A stretch of 64,000 nucleotides of DNA from Shinella lacus (lineage in GTDB: Bacteria > Pseudomonadota > Alphaproteobacteria > Rhizobiales > Rhizobiaceae), in NCBI RefSeq assembly GCF_010994755.1, contig NZ_WHSB02000002.1:124001-188000 (forward strand). The letters run 5' to 3'. A model generated the notes under the pieces. The model had not been told where the DNA came from and did not search any database. It saw only the letters and a list, made by a program, of their open reading frames with translations. How positions within the stretch are numbered: the stretch's first letter is position 1; each line of letters begins with the position of its first letter. The position numbers and the translations under genes are program-made. Positions 26,172 through 34,957 of this stretch are shown piece by piece.

Positions 26172-28238
26172 ATGGCTAAGAGAACAACACTTCTGGCGAC
26201 GGTGGCCCTGCCCATCTTTTCGCTGGTCTGGCAGCCGGTCGAAGCGGCCATGGTGCGGCCGGTGCTGCCGCAAGTCGAAAAATCCGATGTGACGACTGTG
26301 CAGAGCGAAGAAGAAGAAATCATTCGCAAGAAGCGCAATCGCGAGGAGCAGGGCGGCGGCCAGAACAAGCGCGAACGCAACCGCGAGGCCGAACAGCAGC
26401 AGGACAATCGCCAGGAGCGCCGCAAGAAACAGCGTGAAGCCGAGGGCGATCAGCAGCAACAGGAAAACCGTCAGGAGCGCCGTAAGAAGCAGCGTGAGGC
26501 TGAAGGCGACCAGCAGCAGCAGGAGAACCGCCAGGAACGCCGCAAGAAACAACGCGAAGCTGAAGGCGACCTGCAGCAGCAGGAAAACCGCCAGGAGCGC
26601 CGCAAGAAGCAGCGTGAGGCTGAAGCCGACCAGCAGCAGCAGGAGAACCGCCAGGAGCGTCGCAAGAAGCAGCGCGAAGCCGAGGCGGACCAGCAGCAGC
26701 AGGAAAATCGCCAGGAACGCCGCAAGAAGCAGCGTGAAGCCGAAGCGGATCAGCAGCAGGAGCAAAACCAGGGAACCTGGCGCGCTGAGGACCGCAAGGA
26801 TCAGCGTGAGCGCGAAGCGGACCGCCAAAAGCAGGAAAACACGCAGAAGACCCGTGAAGAACGGCGCCAGAAACAGCGTGATGCCGAGGCGGATCAGCAG
26901 CGTCAGGATGCGGACCAGCAGCGTGCCCGCGAGGAACGCCGCAAGAAACAGCGTGAGGCGGAAGCCAACCAGAAGCAGGACGACCAGAAGGTGCGCCAGG
27001 AACGCCGCGAAAAGCAGCGCGAGGCCGAGCGGGAAGGCAAGCGTCCGGACGAGACGGCCGGCCGACCGCGCCGCGAGCGCGACAAGGACCGCGAGCGCAT
27101 CGCGCGCGACCCGTCCGGCACGACGGACACGATCGAGCTGCCGTTCACCGACGGTGCCGCCGTGCTCGACAGCGACAAGGACTGGGACAACCGCCGCGAC
27201 CGCTCGCGCGAGGAACTGCGCCGGGAGCGCAGAGAAAAGCGGCGTGAGGTCGTGCGCATTCCCGAGTCCGACCGGGATGCGCAGGTCGGCTGGGAGGGTC
27301 GCGACCGGGTTCGCTACGAATCGGGTGACCGCGAGCGCGGCGAGCGCCGTGACCGCCGGCCCCGCTACGACGAGCGGGACGGCTGGCGCGTCGAGCGCGA
27401 GATCGATGACCGCACCGTGATCAATTTCGACGGTGGCATCATTGTGCGCTCAGACGACGGGCGGCGCCTGTCGCGTCGCGCCACGGAGACCTATTACGAG
27501 GATCTGCCGAACGGCCGCGTCCGTGAGGTCATCGTGCGGCCAAATGGCGACCGCGTCGTCACCATCCGCAACCGCTACGGCGACATCATCCAGCGCTCGC
27601 GCATCGATGGCGGCAGCCGCGAATATGTCATGTACTACGCCCCGGAAATCGACCGCGACAGCCGGCCGACCTTCGTCGATCCTGGCGAACGCCTGCCGCC
27701 GATGCGCCTGACGATTCCGGTCGATGAATATATCATCGACACGTCGGCGGAAGACGAGGCCGACTATCGCGACTTTCTCGAGCGGCCTCCGGTCGAGCCG
27801 GTCGAGCGTGTCTACACGCTCGACGAGGTAAAATATTCCGCCCGTATCCGCGACAAGGTGCGCCGTATCGACCTCGATACGATCACCTTTGCGACCGGGT
27901 CGGCGGATATTTCCATGAACCAGGCCTCGACGCTGAAGCGGGTCGCGGATGCGATGAACGAGATCCTCGACAAGGATCCGGGCGAGACCTTCCTGATCGA
28001 GGGCCATACGGATGCCGTCGGTTCAGACCAATCGAACCTCGTGCTTTCGGACGAACGCGCCGAGGCCGTCGCCAACATCCTGACCGACGTCTACGACATC
28101 GCGCCGGAAAACCTGGCGACGCAGGGCTACGGCGAGCGCTTCCTGAAGATCGATACCGATGCTTCGGAACAGCTCAACCGCCGCGTCACCATCCGCCGCG
28201 TCACGCCGCTGGTGAAGCCGGTGGCGATGGCCGAATAA
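26172..28238 (+). CDS. OmpA-family protein with Gln/Arg/Glu repeat stalk
   Basis: A 688-residue paralogue of the upstream protein. It has a signal peptide (to about residue 26), then six near-identical 20-residue repeats at 74-193 (unit QQQQENRQERRKKQREAEGD), further degenerate charged repeats to ~300, the short motif GAAVLDSDKDWDN also present in its paralogue, the shared middle domain (RYGDIIQRSRIDGG), and a C-terminal OmpA peptidoglycan-binding domain (GHTDAVGSDQSNLVLSDERA). The charged stalk has a balance of basic and acidic residues unlike the acidic stalk of its neighbour. ATG 26172 follows GAGGAAA. The 180-base spacer and the strong terminator after it suggest its own transcript is possible. 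Confidence 0.87.
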   Translation: MAKRTTLLATVALPIFSLVWQPVEAAMVRPVLPQVEKSDVTTVQSEEEEIIRKKRNREEQGGGQNKRERNREAEQQQDNRQERRKKQREAEGDQQQQENRQERRKKQREAEGDQQQQENRQERRKKQREAEGDLQQQENRQERRKKQREAEADQQQQENRQERRKKQREAEADQQQQENRQERRKKQREAEADQQQEQNQGTWRAEDRKDQREREADRQKQENTQKTREERRQKQRDAEADQQRQDADQQRAREERRKKQREAEANQKQDDQKVRQERREKQREAEREGKRPDETAGRPRRERDKDRERIARDPSGTTDTIELPFTDGAAVLDSDKDWDNRRDRSREELRRERREKRREVVRIPESDRDAQVGWEGRDRVRYESGDRERGERRDRRPRYDERDGWRVEREIDDRTVINFDGGIIVRSDDGRRLSRRATETYYEDLPNGRVREVIVRPNGDRVVTIRNRYGDIIQRSRIDGGSREYVMYYAPEIDRDSRPTFVDPGERLPPMRLTIPVDEYIIDTSAEDEADYRDFLERPPVEPVERVYTLDEVKYSARIRDKVRRIDLDTITFATGSADISMNQASTLKRVADAMNEILDKDPGETFLIEGHTDAVGSDQSNLVLSDERAEAVANILTDVYDIAPENLATQGYGERFLKIDTDASEQLNRRVTIRRVTPLVKPVAMAE
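26391..26750 (+). repeat. 60-bp in-frame tandem repeat, six copies
   Basis: Six consecutive 60-base units encode residues 74-193 of the second OmpA-like protein. Units differ mostly at synonymous sites or at the Gly/Ala before the terminal Asp. Such arrays change copy number by slippage or recombination, so stalk length may vary between strains. Confidence 0.9.
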
Positions 28239-28263
28239 TCGGCGTTAGCCAACGAGATGAACA

Positions 28264-28298
28264 AGGCCGCGGGAGAAATCCCGCGGCCTTCTTTTTTG
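28264..28298 (+). terminator. Rho-independent terminator after the OmpA-like pair
   Basis: GGCCGCGGGA, loop GAAA, TCCCGCGGCC, followed by TTCTTTTTT. The stem is 10 bp of almost pure GC with a stable tetraloop. It closes the OmpA-like gene 25 bases after its stop. Confidence 0.93.
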
Positions 28299-28386
28299 GC
28301 GCGGAAAGTTTTTCTGGCGCCGGCTGTCGGCTCGGGCATTCTTCAGGCGTCCTTTGGAAACGGTAAGAAGCTGGAGGAGAACCGCG

Positions 28387-29019
28387 ATGATGAAACTCTA
28401 TGGATTTGGCCCGACGCGCTCGCTTCGCGCGCTGTGGGCACTGCAGACGCTCAATGCTGAATTCGAATTCGTGCCCGTTAACGTGATGGCCGGCGAAAAC
28501 TACCAGCCCGATTTTCTGCGCCTCAATCCGGCCGGGAAAATCCCTGTCCTGGTGGATGGCGATCTCGTCCTGACGGAATCCGCGGCGATCGTCTTCTATC
28601 TGGCGGAGAAGTACGGCGCCAAGGGCCTGATGCCGGCCGACCTGAAAGAACGAGCGCAGGCCTATCGCTGGGCCTTGTTCGCCGTCACCGAGCTGGAACA
28701 GCCGGTGTGGCGCATCACCAAACACACGATGTTGTATGACGAGGACAAGCGCCTGCCCGGCGATATCGCGCTCGCCCGGGAAGAGTTTTCGGCCATGGCA
28801 AAGGTGCTGGAGCGCCACATGGAGGGGCGTACATACATCGTCGGCGACCGGATGAGCGTCGCCGATTGCGTCACCGCCTATGTGCTCGACTGGGCCAATG
28901 AATGCGAGCTTCTGGACGGCTGTCCCGGTCTCCAGGCCTATCTTGAGCGGATGTATGCGCGTCCCGAGGCGCCGCAGCGCATTGCCAAAGCCTTCGCGGA
29001 CGTCCAGTCAGCCGCCTGA
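28387..29019 (+). CDS. Glutathione S-transferase family protein
   Basis: A 210-residue soluble GST. The N-terminal thioredoxin-like half has KLYGFGPTRSLRAL (the Ser/Arg positions near residue 11 fit the activating residue of the GST fold), the cis-Pro in NPAGKIPVLVDGDLVLTESAAI with the gamma-glutamyl-binding Glu-Ser pair, and the C-terminal all-helical half has GDRMSVADCVTAYVL, the N-capping box. It conjugates or reduces substrates with glutathione. GGAGGA precedes two adjacent ATGs (28387 and 28390). The gene stands alone after the terminator. Confidence 0.92.
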   Translation: MMKLYGFGPTRSLRALWALQTLNAEFEFVPVNVMAGENYQPDFLRLNPAGKIPVLVDGDLVLTESAAIVFYLAEKYGAKGLMPADLKERAQAYRWALFAVTELEQPVWRITKHTMLYDEDKRLPGDIALAREEFSAMAKVLERHMEGRTYIVGDRMSVADCVTAYVLDWANECELLDGCPGLQAYLERMYARPEAPQRIAKAFADVQSAA

Positions 29020-29031
29020 CGGCGGATCGCT

Positions 29032-29556
29032 TCAGACGGTTGAGGGGCTTGCGAGGCCGGTTACTGCCACGACGAAATCGGCGATCGCTTTGGTGTCGTC
29101 GAGATCGAAGACGGGCAGCGTGGTGTCGGTGACCGGGTGATCGGCGGCGATGGCCGCGATATGCGGGTCTTCCGGCGCAAGCGGGACGCGGTTGGCGGCC
29201 TCCAGCCGGCGGGCCTCCATCTTCGGGATCGGCTCGCGCTTGTAGCCTTCGATCAGCACGAGGTCGCAGGGGGCAAGGCGGGCGAGGATTTCTTCGAAAC
29301 TCGGCTCCGGCGCGCCGCGCAGCTCATGCATGATGGCGTAGCGCGTGCCGGAGACGATGGTTACCTCATGCGCACCGGCCTGGCGGTGGCGGTAGCTGTC
29401 GGCGCCGACCTTGTCGATGTCGAAATCGTGGTGGGCGTGCTTGATGGTCGAGACCAGGTAGCCGCGGGCGACGAGCTCCGTCACCAGCCGCACGGCAAGC
29501 CCGGTCTTGCCGGAATTCTTCCAGCCGGCAATGCCGAAGATCTTTGGCCGCGTCAT
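29032..29556 (-). CDS. mobB: Molybdopterin-guanine dinucleotide biosynthesis protein B
   Basis: A 174-residue P-loop GTP-binding adapter protein. Walker A is GWKNSGKTGL near residues 10-19, followed by the family motifs VSTIKHAHHDFDID and DSYRHRQAGAHE, and DLVLIEGYKREPIPKME. MobB assists MobA in converting molybdopterin to the guanine dinucleotide cofactor used by DMSO-reductase-family enzymes; it is not strictly essential in E. coli. Its ATG overlaps the stop of mobA by four bases. Confidence 0.93.
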   Translation of the reverse strand: MTRPKIFGIAGWKNSGKTGLAVRLVTELVARGYLVSTIKHAHHDFDIDKVGADSYRHRQAGAHEVTIVSGTRYAIMHELRGAPEPSFEEILARLAPCDLVLIEGYKREPIPKMEARRLEAANRVPLAPEDPHIAAIAADHPVTDTTLPVFDLDDTKAIADFVVAVTGLASPSTV

Positions 29557-30188
29557 CGCTCCAGCACCCAGAGCCAGTTTTCCGCCTCGTCGAGATCGTC
29601 CGGCGTGTTGATGTTGAAGAACGGGTCGAATTCGCCGCGCGGCGTGTCGATCAGCGGGAAGGTGATGTCGCGCGCCTGGTGGCGTTCGAGGTAGCTGCGC
29701 ACGCGCAACGCCCCGCCGCCTGCGAGCCATTCCGAGAGGTCGGTGGCGAGTGTGACCGGCCACAGCGCGAAGACGGGATGCAGGCCGCTGACCGAGCGGG
29801 CGACGGCCATGCGCTCCGGCGTGTCGACGACGCGGGCGAGCCGGGCGACGAGATCGGTCGGGAAGAACGGGCTATCCGTCGGCACTGTGGCGACGTGGCT
29901 CGTCTGCGGGTGGTGGCGTTTCGCGTAATCGAGGGCGGCGAGCACGCCGCCGAGCGGGCCGGCGCGCGCGGCATCGAGATCGGCGAAGACCGGCAGTTCC
30001 TCGCCGCGCTCGAACAGCACGGGACCGTTGGCATTGACGGCGACGGCGGAGACCTGCGGGCGCAGCCGCCGGGCGGCGCGATCGATGAGCGCGGCGCCGC
30101 CGAGGCGGATGCGCGCCTTGTCCTGCCCCATGCGGGAGGAAAGCCCGCCGGCGAGGATCACGCCCAATATCGCTTGTGCCGGTGCCAT
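29553..30188 (-). CDS. mobA: Molybdenum cofactor guanylyltransferase
   Basis: A 211-residue nucleotidyltransferase that adds GMP from GTP to molybdopterin. The N-terminal signature is VILAGGLSSRMGQDKA, with the GTP-binding GG and Lys residues, and a later VATVPTDSPFFPTDLVARL contains the metal-binding Asp. ATG 30188 is chosen because the family starts just before ILAGG; the in-frame ATG at 30248 would add 20 residues. It overlaps mobB by four bases, so the pair is translationally coupled. Confidence 0.93.
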   Translation of the reverse strand: MAPAQAILGVILAGGLSSRMGQDKARIRLGGAALIDRAARRLRPQVSAVAVNANGPVLFERGEELPVFADLDAARAGPLGGVLAALDYAKRHHPQTSHVATVPTDSPFFPTDLVARLARVVDTPERMAVARSVSGLHPVFALWPVTLATDLSEWLAGGGALRVRSYLERHQARDITFPLIDTPRGEFDPFFNINTPDDLDEAENWLWVLER

Positions 30189-30253
30189 CTCGCTCCCATC
30201 GGCAGGTTGGTTCCCATCCGATCTAGTCGGTGCGGCTCTGGCTCGCAACCCTT

Positions 30254-31159
30254 TCAGGGCGATTCCGGCTTCGACTCCTGTGCGACGGCCGGCACCCGGC
30301 GGCGGTTCTCGCGATAGAAGGTGTAGAGGCCGGAGGCGACGATGATCAAAACGCCGACCGTCATCCAGATATCCGGTATCTCGCCGAAGAACAGGAAGCC
30401 GATGGCGATCGCCCAGATGAGGCTCGTATAGCGAAAGGGGGCGATGAAGGAGATTTCGCCGGTGCGCATGGCAAGGATGATCGCCTGGTAGCCGACAAGC
30501 AGCAGCACGCTGGCAATCGCTAGCCGGCTAAGCACATCGCCCGACATCGGCTGCCAGCCGCCCATCGGCACGATCAGCGCCCCGCCGACGACGGTGATCG
30601 AGGTTGCGGTGATGACGCTGATGAAGAGGGTGGAGACGTTCGGGTCGATTCGGCGGGTCGCAAGATCGCGCGCCGCAGCACCCACGACCGAGGCGATGAC
30701 ATAGACCGCCGCCATCGAAAATCCTTCCGGGCCGGGGCGGATGACGATGAGCACGCCGGCAAAACCGGCGATGATGGCCAGCCAGCGCCGCCAGCCGACC
30801 TTTTCGCCGAGGAAGAGGGCGGCGCCGAGGGTGACGGCGAGCGGCAGCGCCTGGAGGATCGAGGCGGTGTTGGCGAGCGGCATGGCGCCGAGTGCGGAAA
30901 TATAGGCGAGCGAGGCGAGGATTTCGGCGACGAGCCGCAGCAAGAGCGCCGGCTGCAGCACGACGCGCCAGGAGCCGAGTGCGCCCATCCACCAGGCGAT
31001 GGCGACGACGAGCACGGTCGTCATCAGCCCGCGCACGAACATGATCTGGCCGACATTCATGGCATCGGTGACGGATTTGACCAGTGCGTCGTTGCAGGTG
31101 AAGCCGGCCATGGCGACCACCATGAAGAGGGCGCCCTTGGCATTTGCGGTGGAGTTCAT
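30254..31159 (-). CDS. EamA/DMT family transporter
   Basis: A 301-residue inner-membrane protein with about ten hydrophobic helices arranged as two EamA repeats (the first ends with TLGAALFLGEKVGWRRWLAI, the second with IGFLFFGEIPDIWMTVGVL). This is the drug/metabolite transporter superfamily, with substrates ranging from amino acids to nucleobase-like compounds; none can be predicted here. ATG 31159 follows an ATGA-less leader; the 13-codon longer version from 31198 is possible. It is separated from mobA by 65 bases and may be upstream in the same transcript. Confidence 0.9.
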   Translation of the reverse strand: MNSTANAKGALFMVVAMAGFTCNDALVKSVTDAMNVGQIMFVRGLMTTVLVVAIAWWMGALGSWRVVLQPALLLRLVAEILASLAYISALGAMPLANTASILQALPLAVTLGAALFLGEKVGWRRWLAIIAGFAGVLIVIRPGPEGFSMAAVYVIASVVGAAARDLATRRIDPNVSTLFISVITATSITVVGGALIVPMGGWQPMSGDVLSRLAIASVLLLVGYQAIILAMRTGEISFIAPFRYTSLIWAIAIGFLFFGEIPDIWMTVGVLIIVASGLYTFYRENRRRVPAVAQESKPESP

Positions 31160-31546
31160 GCGGGTGATTCCAGGCGATTGTCCTTCCCTCATAGGCACAT
31201 TGTCGGCCGGGTGCCATCACTAGATCGACTGGAACAAACGGGATGGTTGCCGAAGGAAGCGGCGAATGAGCGTGTTTTGGGCACGAAACGATGACGATTT
31301 CGGCGCAACAGCTTGAATTTCTGCTGCTTTGGCGAAGCATTTCATTAAGCTTCCCCACCTATCGTTGCGTCATCCCAATGAACGATCGCATGATGCGACG
31401 GGTGAGGGCAGGCCGTCTGGTGGAAGATCGGCCGAATGCCCCGACATGAAGTGCCGGCCGCGCTCCCGATGGTGAGCCGAGCGGCCCCTTCGGCTTTGAC
31501 AGACACCCGACGGGATCTTGGTCGTCATAAAAACGTCGGGGAACCC
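31160..31546. other. 387-bp divergent intergenic region
   Basis: Divergent spacer between the EamA transporter and the chemoreceptor; it must hold both promoters. Visible structures are TCGCA-TGA-TGCGA at 31386-31398, a perfect TTGACA at 31497-31502, and an imperfectly spaced dyad (CCCGACG at 31506-31512, CGTCGGG at 31534-31540) whose 3' arm touches the chemoreceptor ribosome binding site. No convincing small gene. Confidence 0.5.
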
Positions 31547-34087
31547 ATGTCCTTCATTGACCGCCTGCTCCAGCAGCGCCGCATCGTTACAAAGGTGCTG
31601 CTGTTCGTCATTCCTCTCGTCGCGCTGATCGCCGGTATCGGCCTTGTCGGTTATTTCACCGCGAGCACGCTGAACGGCCACATGACGGTCACCCGCGAGA
31701 CGATCAACAGCCTGTCGCATTTCCAGAACCTGCGCAGCGGATTGCAGGATTTCGTCGACAAGCCCGCGCAGGAGACGCGCGACGCGCTCTCTGCGCGGAT
31801 CGACGAGCAAGATGCCGGCATCCACGATCTCGACGCGCTGCTGCCCGATGCGGGCGAAAAGGCCAAGATCGCCTCCGTCGTGGCGCTGGCCGGCACCATG
31901 CGCGCCCAGACCGAGACGCTCTGGGCAATCGACCAGGAGCGCAACGCCGTGACCGCGGAGCTCGAAGGATCGCTTGCGGCGATGGCCAAGGACGGCGCCT
32001 TTGCCGAAAAGCAGATCGGCGTCATCCGCAGCGAATCCGGCGAGAAGGAAGCCTTCGCCAAGGCTCTTCTGTTCGATGCCGCCGCCTATCAGGGCCTTGC
32101 CGAACGCATCGGCAAGTTCCGCAAGCCCGTCGCGCTGGCGATGAAGCCGGAGGACAAGGTGAAGGCGGCCGAGACCTACCTGCCGCAGCTTCTCAAGCAG
32201 CTTGCCGAATCGAAGGCGATCGCCTCGCCCAAGGCGCTGGAACAGATCAAGGTCTTCGAGGTGGAAGTCGCCGCGGTACAGGCTATCCTTGCAGGCACCG
32301 ACGACGCGGAAGCCAAAAAGGCGAAATTCGTGCCGGTGCTGTCCAAGCTCGCGAAGTTCGATGCCGATTTCCTGAAGGAAGCCGGCAAGAACTCCGACAC
32401 CGCCGCCAAGCGCTTCGTCGGCATGGATGCGGAGATCGTGCTGCTCAAGACGCTGATCACGCTGATGGGCGACACCTTCAAGGGCATTGACGAAACCCGC
32501 CTGCATATCAGCGAACTGCACCGCAAGCTCGACCAGCCGAGCCGCGACGCCGTGCTTGCGGACGTGAAGGCCGTGGCCGCAAGTGCCGCGGAACTGGCAA
32601 AGCTCGGCACGAAGAATGCGGCGCTACGCGATCTTTCGGACAAGCTCGCGCCCTCGCTCGTCAAGATCGAGAAGGGCACGCAGGACCTGATCTCCGTCGG
32701 CGAGAAGTGGCAGGCCGCGCGCGTCGCTGCCTCCGCTTCGGTGGCGGATGCCAGCCAGACGCTCGAGCAGTTCGTGTCGAGCGCCCAGGAGGCCGGCAAA
32801 AAGGACAGCCAGCGCTCGGCCAACGTCTCGATCATCGCGATGGTCGCCGGCACGCTGCTCGCCATCATCGGCGGCCTGATGCTCGTCGAAACGCTGCGTG
32901 GACCGCTGCGTCGCGTCAACGAAGCCATGTCGCGGCTGGCGAGCGGCGATCTCGACATCAGCATCGACGGCCGCAACCGCGGCGACGAGATCGGCGACAT
33001 GGTGCGCTCGGTCGCCGTCTTCCGCGATGCCGCGCGCGAAAACGTGCGCCTCGAACAGGAAGCGGAAACCCAGCGCCAGCTGACGGCCGAGGAGCAGGCA
33101 CGCCGTGCAAGCGAGCAGGCCCGCATCGAAGCCGACCAGACCGAGGCGCTCACCGCCCTGTCCGACGTGCTCGGCCAGCTTGCCGCCGGCAATCTCGAAG
33201 AGAGCATGACGGAGGCGCTCGCCGCCGAATATGTCGCGATGGCCCGCACCTACAACAATGCCGTCGAGGCGCTGCGCGTCACGCTGTCGGACGTTCGTGC
33301 GACGACGGTCGAGATCAACGGCGGCACCAGCAACCTCGCCACCTCCGCCGACGATCTGGCGCGCCGCACCGAACAGCAAGCGGCAGCGCTGGAGGAAAGC
33401 TCGCGGGCACTGCGCCAGCTGACCGAGATCGTCCGCTCCACCGCCGAAAGCGCCCAGAAGACGGCGGTTTCGGTCGACGAGACGCATAGCTATGCCAAGC
33501 GCTCCGGCGAGGTCGTGTCCAAGGCGGTCGATGCCATGGACCAGATCAAGAAGTCCTCGGAGAAGATCAGCACGATCATCGGCGTCATCGACGAGATCGC
33601 CTTCCAGACCAACCTCCTGGCGCTGAATGCCGGTGTGGAAGCGGCGCGCGCCGGTGAAGCCGGCCGCGGGTTTGCGGTGGTCGCGCAGGAAGTGCGCGAG
33701 CTTGCCCAGCGTTGCGCCGGTGCGGCCCGCGAGATCAAGGACCTGATTTCCGACAGCTCGGCGCAGGTCCGCAACGGCGTTTCGCTCGTCACCGAGACCG
33801 GCGAGGCGCTGACGGTCATCAACGAGCACATCTCGTCGATCCACACGCTGGTCGGCAAGATCGAAGCCGCCGCCGCCGCGCAGTACGAGGGTATCAACGA
33901 GGTGAACCAGGCGGTGCACCAGGTCGAGCTCATCACGCAGCAGAACGCGGCGATGGTGGAGGAGAACACCGCGGAAATCCACGGCCTGCGCCGCCGCGTC
34001 GAAAACCTCAACGAGAAGATCGACCATTTCAAGACACGCGATCTCGATACCCGGGACGGTTTCGGGCGTCAGCACTACGCGGCCTGA
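31547..34087 (+). CDS. Methyl-accepting chemotaxis protein, large ligand domain
   Basis: An 846-residue chemoreceptor. A membrane segment at about residues 14-36 and another at ~425-447 enclose a very large, helical, Lys/Glu-rich periplasmic region of roughly 385 residues with no Cache motif; its size suggests a multi-helix bundle such as a helical bimodular domain, which I cannot confirm. HAMP follows (to ~500), then a second linker and the signalling domain with the conserved EIAFQTNLLALNAGVEAARAG tip near residue 684. The C terminus lacks a CheR-binding pentapeptide. ATG 31547 follows CGGGGA. It is one of two receptors here; neither is near che genes. Confidence 0.93.
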   Translation: MSFIDRLLQQRRIVTKVLLFVIPLVALIAGIGLVGYFTASTLNGHMTVTRETINSLSHFQNLRSGLQDFVDKPAQETRDALSARIDEQDAGIHDLDALLPDAGEKAKIASVVALAGTMRAQTETLWAIDQERNAVTAELEGSLAAMAKDGAFAEKQIGVIRSESGEKEAFAKALLFDAAAYQGLAERIGKFRKPVALAMKPEDKVKAAETYLPQLLKQLAESKAIASPKALEQIKVFEVEVAAVQAILAGTDDAEAKKAKFVPVLSKLAKFDADFLKEAGKNSDTAAKRFVGMDAEIVLLKTLITLMGDTFKGIDETRLHISELHRKLDQPSRDAVLADVKAVAASAAELAKLGTKNAALRDLSDKLAPSLVKIEKGTQDLISVGEKWQAARVAASASVADASQTLEQFVSSAQEAGKKDSQRSANVSIIAMVAGTLLAIIGGLMLVETLRGPLRRVNEAMSRLASGDLDISIDGRNRGDEIGDMVRSVAVFRDAARENVRLEQEAETQRQLTAEEQARRASEQARIEADQTEALTALSDVLGQLAAGNLEESMTEALAAEYVAMARTYNNAVEALRVTLSDVRATTVEINGGTSNLATSADDLARRTEQQAAALEESSRALRQLTEIVRSTAESAQKTAVSVDETHSYAKRSGEVVSKAVDAMDQIKKSSEKISTIIGVIDEIAFQTNLLALNAGVEAARAGEAGRGFAVVAQEVRELAQRCAGAAREIKDLISDSSAQVRNGVSLVTETGEALTVINEHISSIHTLVGKIEAAAAAQYEGINEVNQAVHQVELITQQNAAMVEENTAEIHGLRRRVENLNEKIDHFKTRDLDTRDGFGRQHYAA

Positions 34088-34108
34088 GCATCGGCTTAAC
34101 TGGAATTG

Positions 34109-34136
34109 AAAAGGCCGGGCGAAAGCCCGGCCTTTT
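34109..34136 (+). terminator. Rho-independent terminator after the second chemoreceptor
   Basis: AAAAGGCCGGGC, loop GAAA, GCCCGGCCTTTT: a perfect 12-bp palindromic stem with A- and T-tracts at its ends, so it can also work in the opposite direction. It starts 21 bases after the stop codon. Confidence 0.93.
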
Positions 34137-34166
34137 CGTTTGTTGACAACGCGACCTCACCCCACA

Positions 34167-34245
34167 CCGTCATCCTCGGCCTTGAGCCGAGGATCCACCG
34201 GCGTGCTCGCAGCATGGATGGTCGGGTCAGGCCCGACCATGACGG
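34167..34245. repeat. Alphaproteobacterial palindromic repeat, diverged copy
   Basis: Starts CCGTCATCCTCGGCCTTGAG and ends in GACCATGACGG, with internal small palindromes (CCTCGGCCTTGAGCCGAGG; GGTCGGGTCAGGCCCGACC). It belongs to the same repeat family as the copy at 45123-45205. Translated, these repeats give the well-known spurious peptide VILGL-D/E-PRIH. It lies between the chemoreceptor terminator and the convergent DUF1176-like gene. Confidence 0.75.
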
Positions 34246-34291
34246 AGGAGGGCACGGCATTTTGTTTGTTATTCGACGGCAAGCGGGTCGC

Positions 34292-34933
34292 CTATTTGCC
34301 GGCCTCGTAGACGACGTAGCTCTCCGGCACTGCCGGGTCCTGCTCGCCATAGGTCGGGTCGACTTCGAAACGGGTCAGTACGAAGTCGCCGTTGATGAAG
34401 GTCCAGGTGCCACTGTCCCAGGCATCGCCGATGCCGCGCCAGGCGGTGTGGCTGGTGATGATGCGTTTTTCCGCGTCGTAGGTCGCGTTCACCAGGAGGC
34501 CGGTGGCGCGGTAGCCGCGCACCTTCGGCTCGGCCTTGAGCCTGCCCATCTCGTCGTCGGTATAGGCATAGTCGAGATCGGGCGTGGCGAAGGAGACAAG
34601 TTTCGGCGATTCCGTGTCGCTCACCTTCAGCACGAAGGCGTGGCGGACATTGTAGGCGCCGGAGCCGCAGAACAGCTGGTAGAGTTCCGCCTCTATTTCC
34701 GGATCGGTGGCCGACTGGTAGCTGGCGCGATAGGAGAAGCGATAGACCGAATGGCCGAAGCCTTCGCCGTCCGGCTCGGCCATCGGCACTTCCGTCATGC
34801 CGTTCATGTCGCAATCCGTGCCGAAGGCGGCCTTGGCGACGGCTTCCGCGGCGGCAAGACCCTCCGGGCGATCGGCTGCGAAGGTGATGGAGGGCAGGGC
34901 GGCGCAGAGGAGGGCGGCCAGAAGGGTTTTCAC
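34292..34933 (-). CDS. Periplasmic DUF1176-like protein
   Basis: A 213-residue secreted protein with a Sec signal peptide (MKTLLAALLCAALPSITFAA). The mature region has two cysteines (TDCDMNG and FCGSGAYN) that may form a disulfide, and a conserved C-terminal block with TAWRGIGDAWDSGTW and FEVDPTYGEQDPA. This looks like the DUF1176 family, which has no known activity. It lies 24 bases downstream of moaA on the same strand and may be transcribed with it, but no functional link to molybdenum is evident. Confidence 0.72.
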   Translation of the reverse strand: MKTLLAALLCAALPSITFAADRPEGLAAAEAVAKAAFGTDCDMNGMTEVPMAEPDGEGFGHSVYRFSYRASYQSATDPEIEAELYQLFCGSGAYNVRHAFVLKVSDTESPKLVSFATPDLDYAYTDDEMGRLKAEPKVRGYRATGLLVNATYDAEKRIITSHTAWRGIGDAWDSGTWTFINGDFVLTRFEVDPTYGEQDPAVPESYVVYEAGK

Positions 34934-34957
34934 CGAAACCTCGCTTTTGGGCAGCGC

